Assembly: GCA_949289295.1 (NCBI GenBank)
Contig: CASENM010000016.1
Location: forward strand, 1-64,000
Direction of reading: 5' to 3'
DNA from: an uncultured Bacteroides sp.
GTDB lineage: Bacteria; Bacteroidota; Bacteroidia; Bacteroidales; Bacteroidaceae
DNA length: 64,000 nt
Both the position numbers and the translations under genes were made by a program. Shown here in pieces: positions 26,804-35,272 of this stretch (its first letter is position 1; each line of letters begins with the position of its first letter). The notes below the pieces were generated by a model that saw only the letters and a program-made list of their open reading frames with translations, was not told where the DNA came from and searched no databases.

Positions 26804-29268
26804 TGTGGTTGTTTTTGAGTGTTTTTCCCCTCTTTCCCGAGACCTGCTTCCTGATAAATCCGGAGCAATGTCTCTTCGTTGATTTTATTGAAATCCTCCT
26901 CCCTTGCGGTCACGATGATTCCGCCCATGTCGAGCGCGCCGGGACTGACGAGCAGCTGTTCCGGGCCTGTCGCCGTATAGCATTGCGGACGGTGGACGGC
27001 GCGCGGGAAATAGGCAAGCGTAAATCCGTGGGCGGCGTCTTTCCATGCGAACAGGTTGTAGCGCGGTTCCGACTCTCCTTCGTGTGCGGGCAGGGTACAC
27101 AGGTAGTTCGTGACAAGACGTACGCTGGTAGAAGTCCCCTTGTCGGTCACGAATGCACGGATAGGGCTGACATAGTCCTTGATTTCGTAAGCGATGCACG
27201 AACCTCCGTTGTCCAGCCTTTCATATCCCTTTTGTTCGGCACCGGCCAGCAGACGGTCCCATTCCCGGATGAAAGGCACGTCGGTTTGTCTGACCGCCTG
27301 AAAGTGGAAATGGTCGGGTGCGGACGCTCCGCAACGGGCTCCGTTGTAGAACACCGTGTATCCTTTTTCAAAATGATTTTCCAGCCATTCCACCAGCTTT
27401 CCGGGCAGTTGCCGGGATTCTTTTCCGGCCAGTGTCTGCTCCTGGTGGCGTTCGGTGGAGAGGGTGAGATGCCCCGGCAGAATCGGAAACGGGTTGACAC
27501 GCAGACAGAACGGCTCGTCCAGTTCGATGCGCAGACTGTCCTGCTCCTTGGGCTTGTGGCTGATGCAGAGGAAGCACGGCCGTGCCTCTACGGAGGCCTT
27601 GTCGAGTTTTGCGCAGGTGGAAACCGCCCTTTCAGGATTGAACTGCACGATAATTTCGTTGCCGTCCAGCAAGAACCGGCGGGTCCGGATGTTCCGGAGG
27701 GCTTCGTGGTTTTTCCGGGCCAGCTCCCATTTGTCGAGCTGGGCCAGGAAGAACGCCTTTCCCGACACGGACGGCGACGGACAGGTGTATGAAAGCGGGT
27801 GGAGCACTTTGTCCTGCCGGCGGCGGATTTCGAGTGTGCGCAGACTGTCCTTATAGCTGTTGTTGCGGTTCACCTTTTCGATGCTCAGTGCGGCGTCGGA
27901 GTTCCCTTCCCAGCGGCGGCAGAGATAGAGCACGTCGTAGATGCGTCCGATGCGGTAGTCGCGCGAAAAGGCCAGTCCCAGGGCATAGTCCTCCCCGTAG
28001 CTGGTGTTCGGCACCCGGATTTGCCGGAGCAGGGGGGTGTAGAATGCGCGGGGAGCGCCCAGTCCGTTGATGCGGAGTGCGTTGTTGTGTCCGTTCGTGT
28101 CGGTCCATTCCCGGTGGTCGATGATTCCGGGAGGCAGCGTGTGCAGGTGGAAGTCGGTCATGCGGTATGAGCCGATGACCATGGCACAGCGTTCCTGATA
28201 GAACTTGTCGACAATCCGTTGCAGGGTGTCCGGGCCGCTGTACAGGTCATCGCTGTCCAGCTGTACGGCAAAACGTCCGCAGCGGGGATGGAAGACACCC
28301 ATGTTCCAGCAGCCGCCTATTCCCAGATCCGTACGTTCCGGAATGAGGTGGATGACATCGGGACGGTCTGCAAATTCGTCGATGCATTCAGTCGTGCCGT
28401 CAGTCGAGTGGTTGTCGATGACAATGAGGTTGTACGGGAAATCCGTCTGTTGTCCGAGAACGGACCGGATGGCATCCCGGATGGTGCGTACCCGGTTGCG
28501 TACCGGGATAATTACAGACGCTTCATATTCAAACGACCCTTCTTCCGGGTGTATCGTCCGTCCGGCGGGAGGGAGATAGGCATGAATCTCTTTCAGATAG
28601 AGGGTGAATGCCGTTTCCCGTTCCAGCTGTACGGCCCGGTTTCTCGGGTCTACATAGTCGAACTGTTTTTCGCCCGATTTCCGCAGGTCTTCTTCCACAC
28701 GTGTGTAGAGATATTCGCGGATATGGGTCAGTTCGCCCAGCCGGGACAAGGCCAGGCGCAGGGCATAAAGGGCGGAATATTGATAGTCGGGCTGCGACTC
28801 GGTCAGTTGGAACGCACGTTTCAGCGCATCGGTCTTGCACAGCAGCAGCGGTCCGAAATCAAAGTCGTCGCGTACGCTCCCCGGCTGGTAGTCGATGACC
28901 GGATGAGGCTGTATCTCTCCGGCGGCCAGCTGGTAGTGGTCGGCATATACCATTACGCTTTCCGGTGCGCTCAGGTAGTCGCACATCCGCTCCAAGGCTC
29001 TGTCGCCGAGGTTGAACGACTGGGGAACAATATATAATAAGGTATAGGGTGTCTGCGAGCAGTTCACCGCCTGCCGGAGCGCACCGGTCTGTTCAAACGG
29101 GCCGGAAGGGAGCACGTGGCATCGGGGATGGGGAGGGCACGGGGGCGTGTCCTGTCCGGAAAGAAGATAAACCTGGTCGACATACGGATGGACACACAGC
29201 TGGTTTTCTATGTCATCCGGCTGACTGTCAGGACGGTAGTATAGGAAACATGTAATCGTCTTGTTCAT
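26800..29268 (-). CDS. GT2 glycosyltransferase fused to a HIT-type (DUF4922) phosphorylase-like domain
   Basis: 822 aa. An N-terminal region (1-235) has no firm match. A GT-A family 2 domain (about 245-480) has [30 protein letters not shown] and a DSDD metal motif in [13 protein letters not shown]-terminal domain (about 500-822) matches DUF4922 with a HIT-superfamily site, [16 protein letters not shown], whose HFHFQ is the HxHxQ form of nucleotidyl transferases/phosphorylases. GT2 enzymes make glycosidic bonds from nucleotide sugars; the HIT part might make or break an NDP-sugar. It heads an operon with SpoIID-like and AmpG-like genes, suggesting use of cell-wall sugars. The substrate is unknown. 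Confidence 0.8.
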   Translation of the reverse strand: MNKTITCFLYYRPDSQPDDIENQLCVHPYVDQVYLLSGQDTPPCPPHPRCHVLPSGPFEQTGALRQAVNCSQTPYTLLYIVPQSFNLGDRALERMCDYLSAPESVMVYADHYQLAAGEIQPHPVIDYQPGSVRDDFDFGPLLLCKTDALKRAFQLTESQPDYQYSALYALRLALSRLGELTHIREYLYTRVEEDLRKSGEKQFDYVDPRNRAVQLERETAFTLYLKEIHAYLPPAGRTIHPEEGSFEYEASVIIPVRNRVRTIRDAIRSVLGQQTDFPYNLIVIDNHSTDGTTECIDEFADRPDVIHLIPERTDLGIGGCWNMGVFHPRCGRFAVQLDSDDLYSGPDTLQRIVDKFYQERCAMVIGSYRMTDFHLHTLPPGIIDHREWTDTNGHNNALRINGLGAPRAFYTPLLRQIRVPNTSYGEDYALGLAFSRDYRIGRIYDVLYLCRRWEGNSDAALSIEKVNRNNSYKDSLRTLEIRRRQDKVLHPLSYTCPSPSVSGKAFFLAQLDKWELARKNHEALRNIRTRRFLLDGNEIIVQFNPERAVSTCAKLDKASVEARPCFLCISHKPKEQDSLRIELDEPFCLRVNPFPILPGHLTLSTERHQEQTLAGKESRQLPGKLVEWLENHFEKGYTVFYNGARCGASAPDHFHFQAVRQTDVPFIREWDRLLAGAEQKGYERLDNGGSCIAYEIKDYVSPIRAFVTDKGTSTSVRLVTNYLCTLPAHEGESEPRYNLFAWKDAAHGFTLAYFPRAVHRPQCYTATGPEQLLVSPGALDMGGIIVTAREEDFNKINEETLLRIYQEAGLGKEGKNTQKQPQ

Positions 29269-29288
29269 ATTTTAAACATTTATACGGA

Positions 29289-29296
29289 CAAAGATA
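29289..29296 (-). promoter_or_regulatory. Putative -7 box for the GT2-HIT/SpoIID/AmpG operon
   Basis: CAAAGATA on the plus strand reads TATCTTTG on the minus strand, an exact TAnnTTTG match 20 nt before the operon's first ATG. No clear -33 box. It is back to back with the rlmN -7 box at 29320. Confidence 0.5.
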
Positions 29297-29319
29297 GAGA
29301 TTTATCTTAATTTTTTACC

Positions 29320-29327
29320 TAACTTTG
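29320..29327 (+). promoter_or_regulatory. Putative -7 box for rlmN
   Basis: TAACTTTG is an exact TAnnTTTG match. Transcription from here would carry a leader of about 195 nt into rlmN that includes the three-hairpin element at 29412-29473. Confidence 0.5.
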
Positions 29328-29411
29328 TACGCTAATTATATAGAGGATGAATATCCGCTGTCATCTTGCGGCGGAACCGGCATACGGAAACCGTTTTCCG
29401 GGCTTTCGGGA

Positions 29412-29473
29412 AAAACGCTTCGGCGTTTTGGTGGAAACGCCGGGACGTTCGGGTCAGAACGCCGAAGCGTTTT
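29412..29473. repeat. Three-hairpin palindromic repeat, copy 1
   Basis: The outer arms AAAACGCTTCGGCGTT (29412-29427) and AACGCCGAAGCGTTTT (29458-29473) are a 16-bp perfect inverted repeat. Each arm can also fold alone (AAAACGC-TTCG-GCGTTTT, a C(UUCG)G-type tetraloop), and the centre holds AACGCCGGGACGTT. An inverted copy lies at 63113-63173. Located in the presumed rlmN leader. Confidence 0.8.
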
Positions 29474-29527
29474 CTATCCGGGCCGCTCCGGGCAGACACG
29501 GAAATTCATCCTGCAGATTAAAACCGG

Positions 29528-30565
29528 ATGAGTATGATAAAGACTCCTTTGTTGGGGAAAACGTGTGACGAACTGAGGCAGATTGTGCTTGATTTGGGAA
29601 TGCCTTCGTTTACGGCGAAACAGATAGCGTCGTGGATGTATGAGAAGAAGGTGTCTTCGATTGATGAAATGACCAATCTTTCGGTCAAGAACCGTGAGCG
29701 GCTGAAAGAAGCGTATGAAATTGGATGCAGCGCCCCTGTGCATGAAATGCGTTCGGTGGACGGAACGGTGAAGTATCTGTTCGGTACGCCGGAGGGGAAC
29801 TATGTGGAGACAGTCTATATCCCTGACGGTGACCGTGCCACGTTGTGTGTGTCGTCGCAGGTAGGCTGCAAGATGAACTGCAAGTTCTGTATGACCGGCA
29901 AGCAAGGCTTCTCTGCCGACCTGACCGCCGCCCAGATTCTGAACCAGATCTATTCGGTGCCCGGACGCGATACGCTGACCAATATCGTGTTTATGGGGAT
30001 GGGCGAGCCGTTCGACAATCTTGACGAGGTGCTCCGTGCCCTGCAGATACTGACTGCCGACTATGGCTACAAATGGAGTCCGAGGCGGATTACCGTATCG
30101 TCGGTGGGGCTGCGGAAGGGGCTGGCCCGTTTCCTGAAAGAAAGCGACTGCCATCTGGCCATCAGTCTGCATTCGCCTTTCCCGGCCCAGCGCCGGGAGC
30201 TGATGCCTGCCGAGAAAGCCTTTCCGATTACCGAGATTCTGGAGGTGCTCCGTACGTATGATTTCAGCAAGCAGCGCCGCCTTTCGTTCGAATACATCAT
30301 GTTCAAGCAGGTGAACGACCGGATGATTTACGCGAAAGAACTGGTGAAACTGCTCCGGGGGCTTGACTGCCGGGTGAACCTGATTCGTTTCCATGCCATT
30401 CCGGGTGTGGAACTTGAAGGCAGTGACAGTGAGACGATGCTTGCTTTCCGTGATTACCTGACCGGCCACGGCGTGTTCTCCACGATCCGTGCGTCGAGGG
30501 GAGAAGATATATTTGCAGCCTGCGGAATGTTGTCGACAGCCCGGCAGCAGGCAGGAAAACATTGA
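29528..30565 (+). CDS. rlmN: 23S rRNA (A2503-C2)/tRNA methyltransferase RlmN
   Basis: Radical-SAM enzyme that methylates C2 of A2503 in 23S rRNA and A37 in some tRNAs. 345 aa. The radical-SAM cluster motif is GCKMNCKFC (Cys114, 118, 121), and the substrate-linked Cys is C332 in AACGMLS. Other family marks are MGMGEPFDN and SVGLRKGL. Start at the ATG at 29528; the next in-frame ATG is two codons later. The gene sits behind a long leader with a strong palindromic element. pdxA follows 27 nt after the stop. Confidence 0.96.
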   Translation: MSMIKTPLLGKTCDELRQIVLDLGMPSFTAKQIASWMYEKKVSSIDEMTNLSVKNRERLKEAYEIGCSAPVHEMRSVDGTVKYLFGTPEGNYVETVYIPDGDRATLCVSSQVGCKMNCKFCMTGKQGFSADLTAAQILNQIYSVPGRDTLTNIVFMGMGEPFDNLDEVLRALQILTADYGYKWSPRRITVSSVGLRKGLARFLKESDCHLAISLHSPFPAQRRELMPAEKAFPITEILEVLRTYDFSKQRRLSFEYIMFKQVNDRMIYAKELVKLLRGLDCRVNLIRFHAIPGVELEGSDSETMLAFRDYLTGHGVFSTIRASRGEDIFAACGMLSTARQQAGKH

Positions 30566-30592
30566 TGTCAGACAATAACAAGCATTCAAGAT

Positions 30593-31687
30593 ATGGAAAA
30601 TAAAAGAATAAAAGTGGGTATCACCCATGGGGATATCAACGGAGTCGGTTATGAGGTGATTCTGAAAACATTCTCCAATCCGGTTATGCTGGAGTTGTGT
30701 ACGCCGGTCATTTACGGTTCGCCCAAGGTGGCGGCCTATCATCGGAAGGCAATGGACATACCGGTCAATTTCAGTATTGTCGGGTCTGCTTCCGAAGCCC
30801 AGGAGGGGCGGGTGAGCGTGGTGAACTGTCTCGATGGAGAGTTGAAGGTAGAACTGTCCAAACCTTCGGAAGAGGCGGGAAAGGCGGCACTGGCCGCGCT
30901 CGACAGAGCCGTACAGGAATACCGTGACGGACTGTTTGACGTGCTGGTGACGGCTCCTGTCGACCCGCAAAGCGTCCAGTCGGAGGCTTTCCGGTTTGCG
31001 GGACATGCCGAATATCTTGAACAACAGACGGGCGAAGGCCGGAAAGCATTGACCGTGATGGTGAAGAATGATTTCCGGATGGCTTTGGTCACCGGACACA
31101 TTCCTGTCCGCGAAGTGCCCGGCGCGCTGACACAGGAACGGGTGATGGAGAAAATCGCGGCTTTCCACCGCTCCTTGAAATATGACTTCGGAATCGGAAG
31201 CCCCCGTATTGCCGTGCTGGCGCTGAATCCTTATGGAGGGGCGCAGGGACAGGCCGGGACCGAGGAAGAGCGGATCATCATTCCTGCCATGAAGGAGATG
31301 GTTGCAAAAGGGATGCAATGTTTCGGACCTTATCCGGCCGACGGCCTTATCGGTTCAGGGAACTACGTGCATTTCGACGGCATCCTGGCCATGTATCACG
31401 ATCAGGGGATGGGACCGTTCAAGGCTCTGGCCATGGAAGAGGGTGTCGATTTCACGGCCGGACTGCCCATTGTACGCACATCGCCTGCCCATGGAACCGC
31501 TTACGACATAGCCGGAAAGGGTCTCGCTTCGGAAGACGCGTTCCGTCAGGCGGTTTATCTGGCTTTGGATGTGTACCGTAACCGCTGTGTGGAGAAGGAG
31601 ATTTCCGCACGTCCGCTGCGCAAACAATATTATGAGAAGAAAGATGACAGCGACAAGCTGAAATTGGATTCAACGGGAGAAGATTGA
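30593..31687 (+). CDS. pdxA: 4-hydroxythreonine-4-phosphate dehydrogenase (PdxA), altered metal site
   Basis: Pyridoxal-phosphate synthesis enzyme, or a related phospho-alcohol dehydrogenase. 364 aa starting VGITHGDINGVGYEVILK; TGHIPVREVPG supplies one metal His and MYHDQGMGPFK another. The third ligand motif, normally LNPHAGEGG, reads LNPYGGAQG (codon TAT at 31232-31234), so His is replaced by Tyr. The rest of the fold is intact (LPIVRTSPAHGTA, DIAGKG). This could change metal use or substrate. The nucleotidyltransferase gene begins 2 nt after its stop, so pdxA appears to be the first gene of the head-group operon or to read into it. Confidence 0.88.
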   Translation: MENKRIKVGITHGDINGVGYEVILKTFSNPVMLELCTPVIYGSPKVAAYHRKAMDIPVNFSIVGSASEAQEGRVSVVNCLDGELKVELSKPSEEAGKAALAALDRAVQEYRDGLFDVLVTAPVDPQSVQSEAFRFAGHAEYLEQQTGEGRKALTVMVKNDFRMALVTGHIPVREVPGALTQERVMEKIAAFHRSLKYDFGIGSPRIAVLALNPYGGAQGQAGTEEERIIIPAMKEMVAKGMQCFGPYPADGLIGSGNYVHFDGILAMYHDQGMGPFKALAMEEGVDFTAGLPIVRTSPAHGTAYDIAGKGLASEDAFRQAVYLALDVYRNRCVEKEISARPLRKQYYEKKDDSDKLKLDSTGED

Positions 31688-31689
31688 AC

Positions 31690-32397
31690 ATGAAATTCGC
31701 GATTATCTCGGCCGGGGAAGGATCCCGGCTTTCACAGGAAGGCGTGCAGTTGCCCAAACCGCTGGTGCAGGTGCACGGGCAGGCGATGATTGACCGTCTG
31801 ATACATATATTTGCCGAAAACGGGGCAGACGAAGTGGTGGTGATTATCAACAACGAAGTGCCGCTGACCAAGGCACATCTTGCCGAGCTGGAAAAAACGT
31901 CGGAAGTGCCGTTGAGGGTAGTGGTCAAGACCACTCCCAGCTCCATGCACAGCTTCTATGAACTGAGCCCGTATCTGAAAGGGGACCGTTTCTGCCTGAC
32001 CACGGTGGACACGATTTTCCGGGAAGACGAATTTTCCCGTTTCATCGAAGCGTTCAAGGCTTCGGACCAGGACGGCATGATGGCCGTGACCGATTACGTG
32101 GATGACGAAAAGCCGCTGTATATCGGTACCGACAGCCGGATGCGTATTACGGGTTTCTATGATACGGCCATGCCGGATACAAAATATATTTCAGGAGGAA
32201 TCTACTGTCTGACTCCGAAAGCGATTGACACGTTGGAGCATTGCATCAGTCATGGAATGTCGCGTATGCGTAATTTCCAGCGGCAGCTTGTGGCGGACGG
32301 ACTGAAACTGGAGGCTTATCCGTTTTCCAAGATTCTGGATGTAGACCATGCCAGCGATATCGGGAAAGCGGAGTCGTTTCTGAACGGAGAAGATTGA
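31690..32397 (+). CDS. NTP-transferase family nucleotidyltransferase (sugar/alcohol phosphate)
   Basis: 235 aa Rossmann-like nucleotidyltransferase. The N-terminal FAIISAGEGSRLSQEG is the G-x-G-[ST]-R-L nucleotide-binding signature, followed by PKPLVQVHGQAMIDR. LTTVDTIF supplies the metal-binding Asp, and KYISGGIYCLTPK is typical of the fold. It should transfer a nucleotidyl group from an NTP to a sugar-phosphate or polyol-phosphate. Because a CDP-alcohol phosphotransferase lies two genes downstream, a CTP-dependent reaction is a reasonable guess. The open frame begins with TTG at 31684; the ATG at 31690 is preferred. Confidence 0.82.
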   Translation: MKFAIISAGEGSRLSQEGVQLPKPLVQVHGQAMIDRLIHIFAENGADEVVVIINNEVPLTKAHLAELEKTSEVPLRVVVKTTPSSMHSFYELSPYLKGDRFCLTTVDTIFREDEFSRFIEAFKASDQDGMMAVTDYVDDEKPLYIGTDSRMRITGFYDTAMPDTKYISGGIYCLTPKAIDTLEHCISHGMSRMRNFQRQLVADGLKLEAYPFSKILDVDHASDIGKAESFLNGED

Positions 32398-32446
32398 CAG
32401 ACGAACCAACACTACAAATAATACAGAAAAGATAAGAGAAAAGGAC

Positions 32447-33322
32447 ATGCAGGGAAGAGGAGAGAAGATTCGGATAGTGGGCGTGAGCCGTGGAAACGAG
32501 TTTTCACCGAATCATGTGGGAAACGATGCGGCCATCTTCAGGCTGACAGCCGAGGCACTGGAGAAAAAAGGCTGTGAAGTGACGCTGTTTCCCGAAAAAG
32601 AGTTTGTAGCCCGACAGATTCAGTCAGACTTTATTTTTGATATGGCCCGCGACAGGCAGACGGTTTCCCGTCTGAAGGAATTGGAGGACAAGGGGGCATT
32701 GGTGGTCAATTCCGGATACGGCATTGACAACTGTGTCCGTAAGGCCATGACCGAGCTGCTTGTGGCGAACGGAATCCCCCATCCGGAAAGTGCGGTCATT
32801 CCTACCGACCGGGAGTTTGCACCGGATATTTTTCCGTGCTGGATAAAGCGGGGCGACTCGCATGCCATGGTGAAAGAAGACGTGGTGTACGTGGAATGCC
32901 GGGAAGAGGCCGAAGTCGTGATGGCCGATTTCCGCAGACGGCAGATTCCTGTGGCGGTAGTCAACGAGCATCTGGTAGGCGACCTGGTGAAGTTTTATGG
33001 TGTGCAGGGCACTGATTTTTTCTATAGTTTCTATCCCACCGAACAGTCGCACAGCAAGTTCGGACTTGAGGCCATCAACGGTGAGACGAGAGGTTTCCCC
33101 TTCGATGTCGCTGTGCTCCGGGAATATGCCAACCGTGCGGCCGAGGCGCTGAATGTCCCCGTTTACGGCGGTGACTGCGTCGTGTCCGCCGCCGGCGAAA
33201 TCCATATCATCGACTTCAACGACTGGCCGAGCTTTGCCCGTTGCCGGGATGAGGCCGCTCCCAAGATTGCCGAATGTATCTATAACCGTATCATTTCCAA
33301 ACTGAATGGGCGCCATGAGTAA
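32447..33322 (+). CDS. ATP-grasp-like protein
   Basis: 291 aa. IRIVGVSRGNEFSPNHVGND at the start, DCVRKAMTELL-like (here NCVRKAMTELL), a lysine in PCWIKRGDSHAM and the metal-binding end GDCVVSAAGEIHIIDFNDWP give the layout of an ATP-grasp enzyme (pre-grasp domain about 1-95, ATP-binding part 96-285). These enzymes activate a carboxylate as acyl-phosphate for amide or ester ligation. The substrate is not evident. It overlaps the following CDP-alcohol transferase by 17 bp, so the two are probably translated together. Its place in a head-group operon suggests ligation of a small acid or amino acid to a lipid head group, which is inference. Confidence 0.7.
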   Translation: MQGRGEKIRIVGVSRGNEFSPNHVGNDAAIFRLTAEALEKKGCEVTLFPEKEFVARQIQSDFIFDMARDRQTVSRLKELEDKGALVVNSGYGIDNCVRKAMTELLVANGIPHPESAVIPTDREFAPDIFPCWIKRGDSHAMVKEDVVYVECREEAEVVMADFRRRQIPVAVVNEHLVGDLVKFYGVQGTDFFYSFYPTEQSHSKFGLEAINGETRGFPFDVAVLREYANRAAEALNVPVYGGDCVVSAAGEIHIIDFNDWPSFARCRDEAAPKIAECIYNRIISKLNGRHE

Positions 33323-34265
33323 ATCACATAAAGGACTTGAGTCCTCCTTCAAGTCGATGGATACCGAGGAGTTTCTGGATATCCACTTCAACCGCCCGAT
33401 AGGATATGCCTGGGCCTTGTTTTTCAACCGGTTCGGCGTACATCCCAATGTAGTGACCATTCTGTCAATCATTTTGGGCGTGGCCGCCGGCGTGATGTTC
33501 TATTATCCGGACCTCAAGCACACGCTGGCCGGCATCTTTCTGCTGATGTGGGCCAACCATTATGACAGCTGCGACGGACAGCTGGCACGTATGACCGGAA
33601 AGAAGACCCGTTGGGGACGTATGCTCGACGGGTTTGCCGGTGACATCTGGTTCTTTGCCATCTACGCGGCTATCTGTCTGCGGCTGACTTTCCAGCCCCT
33701 TCCTTTCGGAATCGGTGCGGAAAGCGGGATGACCTGGGGTGTGGCCATCTGGATAATAGCCCTTTTTTCGGGCACAGTCTGCCACAGCAAGCAATGTACG
33801 CTGGCCGACTATTACCGCAACATCCACCTGTTCTTCCTGAAAGGAAAGGCCGGCAGCGAGCTGGACAATTTCAAGCAGCAGCGCGAAATCTTCCATAGCC
33901 TTCCGTGGAAAAAGAATTTCTGGTGGAAGATGTTTCTGTATTTTTACGGCAACTATACCCGCAAGCAGGAACGTCTGACACCCAATTTCCAGCGTTTCTA
34001 TGCGTTGGTCCAGCAGAAATATGGCGAACACATCCCCCAGGACCTGCGCGACGAGTTCCGCCGGCTCAGCCTTCCGCTGATGAAATACACCAACATCCTG
34101 ACCTTCAACACGCGCGCTATCGCGCTCTATGTCTCGCTGCTGGTCGGTGAACCCTGGCTGTATTTCTTGTTCGAGATTGTGGTGATGACTACCATCTATG
34201 CCTATATGCATCATCGCCATGAGGCCATGAGTGCCTATCTATATCAAAAATACGCAGAACGATGA
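33306..34265 (+). CDS. CDP-alcohol phosphotransferase-family membrane enzyme (paralogue 1)
   Basis: 319-aa polytopic membrane protein. The family motif D-x2-D-G-x2-A-R-x8-G-x3-D-x3-D is clear at residues 87-108 (YDSCDGQLARMTGKKTRWG, then RMLD), but the fourth Asp position (112) is Gly with an Asp one residue later (GFAGD). A later block (HSKQCTLADYYRNIHLFF) is shared with the second copy at 46537. Such enzymes swap CMP from a CDP-alcohol for another alcohol to build phospholipids. An in-frame ATG three codons in (33315) is a possible start. Flanked by a nucleotidyltransferase and a flippase-like gene (4-bp overlap). Confidence 0.85.
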   Translation: MGAMSKSHKGLESSFKSMDTEEFLDIHFNRPIGYAWALFFNRFGVHPNVVTILSIILGVAAGVMFYYPDLKHTLAGIFLLMWANHYDSCDGQLARMTGKKTRWGRMLDGFAGDIWFFAIYAAICLRLTFQPLPFGIGAESGMTWGVAIWIIALFSGTVCHSKQCTLADYYRNIHLFFLKGKAGSELDNFKQQREIFHSLPWKKNFWWKMFLYFYGNYTRKQERLTPNFQRFYALVQQKYGEHIPQDLRDEFRRLSLPLMKYTNILTFNTRAIALYVSLLVGEPWLYFLFEIVVMTTIYAYMHHRHEAMSAYLYQKYAER

Positions 34266-35272
34266 AAGAAAAATTCCGTAACATATTCTGGTTTTTCGGC
34301 ATTTTTGCCATCATAGTGATGCTTTTCACGTTCGATATGGACTATGAAGAGCTTTGGGCAAACATCCGTCGTGCAGGAGTATGGCTTCCGGCTGTCATCC
34401 TGCTGTGGGTGTTCATCTATTACCTGAACGCATGGTCGTGGTATGTGATTATCCGCGACGGGAAGAGCGAGAAAGTGCCTTTCTGGAAAGTCTACAAGCT
34501 GACAGTGTCAGGCTTTGCCCTGAACTATGCCACCCCTTCCGGCCTGATGGGAGGAGAACCCTACCGCATCATGGAACTGAGCCCGTACGTCGGTGTCAGC
34601 AAGGCTACCTCCTCGGTCATCCTTTACGTGATGATGCACATCTTCTCGCATTTCTGGTTCTGGCTCACTTCAACCTTTCTGTATGTGTTTGTCGGACCGA
34701 TGAACTGGGGAATCGGAATCATGCTTGTGCTGGTGGCGGGATTTTGCCTGCTGGCCATCTATTTCTTCATGAAGGGCTACCGGAACGGCATGGCGGTACG
34801 TGCCTTGCGGATGCTGACCCATGTGCCTTTCATCAGGAACTGGGCCAAGCGTTTCAGTGTGGAAAAGAAAGAGACGCTGGAAAGAATCGATTCGCAGATA
34901 GCCGAACTCCACAAGCAGCGGAGAAGTACATTCTACATTTCCTTGGGGCTGGAGTATGCCGCACGCATTGTAGGATGTCTGGAAGTCTACTTCATCCTGA
35001 ACATCCTGACCAGCGACGTGAGCTTTCTGGCCTGTATCCTGATTATGGCCTTCACTTCACTTTTTGCCAACATGCTCTTCTTTTCGCCCATGCAGCTGGG
35101 TGCCCGTGAAGGAGGGTTTGCCCTGGCGACGGGAGGACTGGCCATCCCGAGCGCATTCGGCATTTACACCAGTCTGATAACCCGTGTGCGCGAATTGTTT
35201 TGGATTGTAATCGGTGTGGCGCTGATGAAAATCGGTAACGGCACCGGAAAAACAGATAAGAAAAATGAATAA
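34262..35272 (+). CDS. Flippase-like / LPG-synthase-TM family membrane protein
   Basis: 336 aa with about eight transmembrane helices. The pattern matches the lysylphosphatidylglycerol-synthase transmembrane domain family (YbhN/AglD, UPF0104): LNYATPSGLMGGEPYRIM near residue 90 and SPMQLGAREGGFALA near 275. This family often accompanies lipid-linked sugar or head-group pathways and is thought to help lipid movement. It lacks the soluble aminoacyl-transferase domain of MprF. It overlaps the CDP-alcohol transferase gene by 4 bp (ATGA) and the next gene by 8 bp. Confidence 0.82.
   Translation: MKEKFRNIFWFFGIFAIIVMLFTFDMDYEELWANIRRAGVWLPAVILLWVFIYYLNAWSWYVIIRDGKSEKVPFWKVYKLTVSGFALNYATPSGLMGGEPYRIMELSPYVGVSKATSSVILYVMMHIFSHFWFWLTSTFLYVFVGPMNWGIGIMLVLVAGFCLLAIYFFMKGYRNGMAVRALRMLTHVPFIRNWAKRFSVEKKETLERIDSQIAELHKQRRSTFYISLGLEYAARIVGCLEVYFILNILTSDVSFLACILIMAFTSLFANMLFFSPMQLGAREGGFALATGGLAIPSAFGIYTSLITRVRELFWIVIGVALMKIGNGTGKTDKKNE

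Noticed and set aside
29474-31318. 614-aa open frame antisense to rlmN and pdxA
   Set aside because: It spans two well-identified genes and their gap and has no recognisable features.
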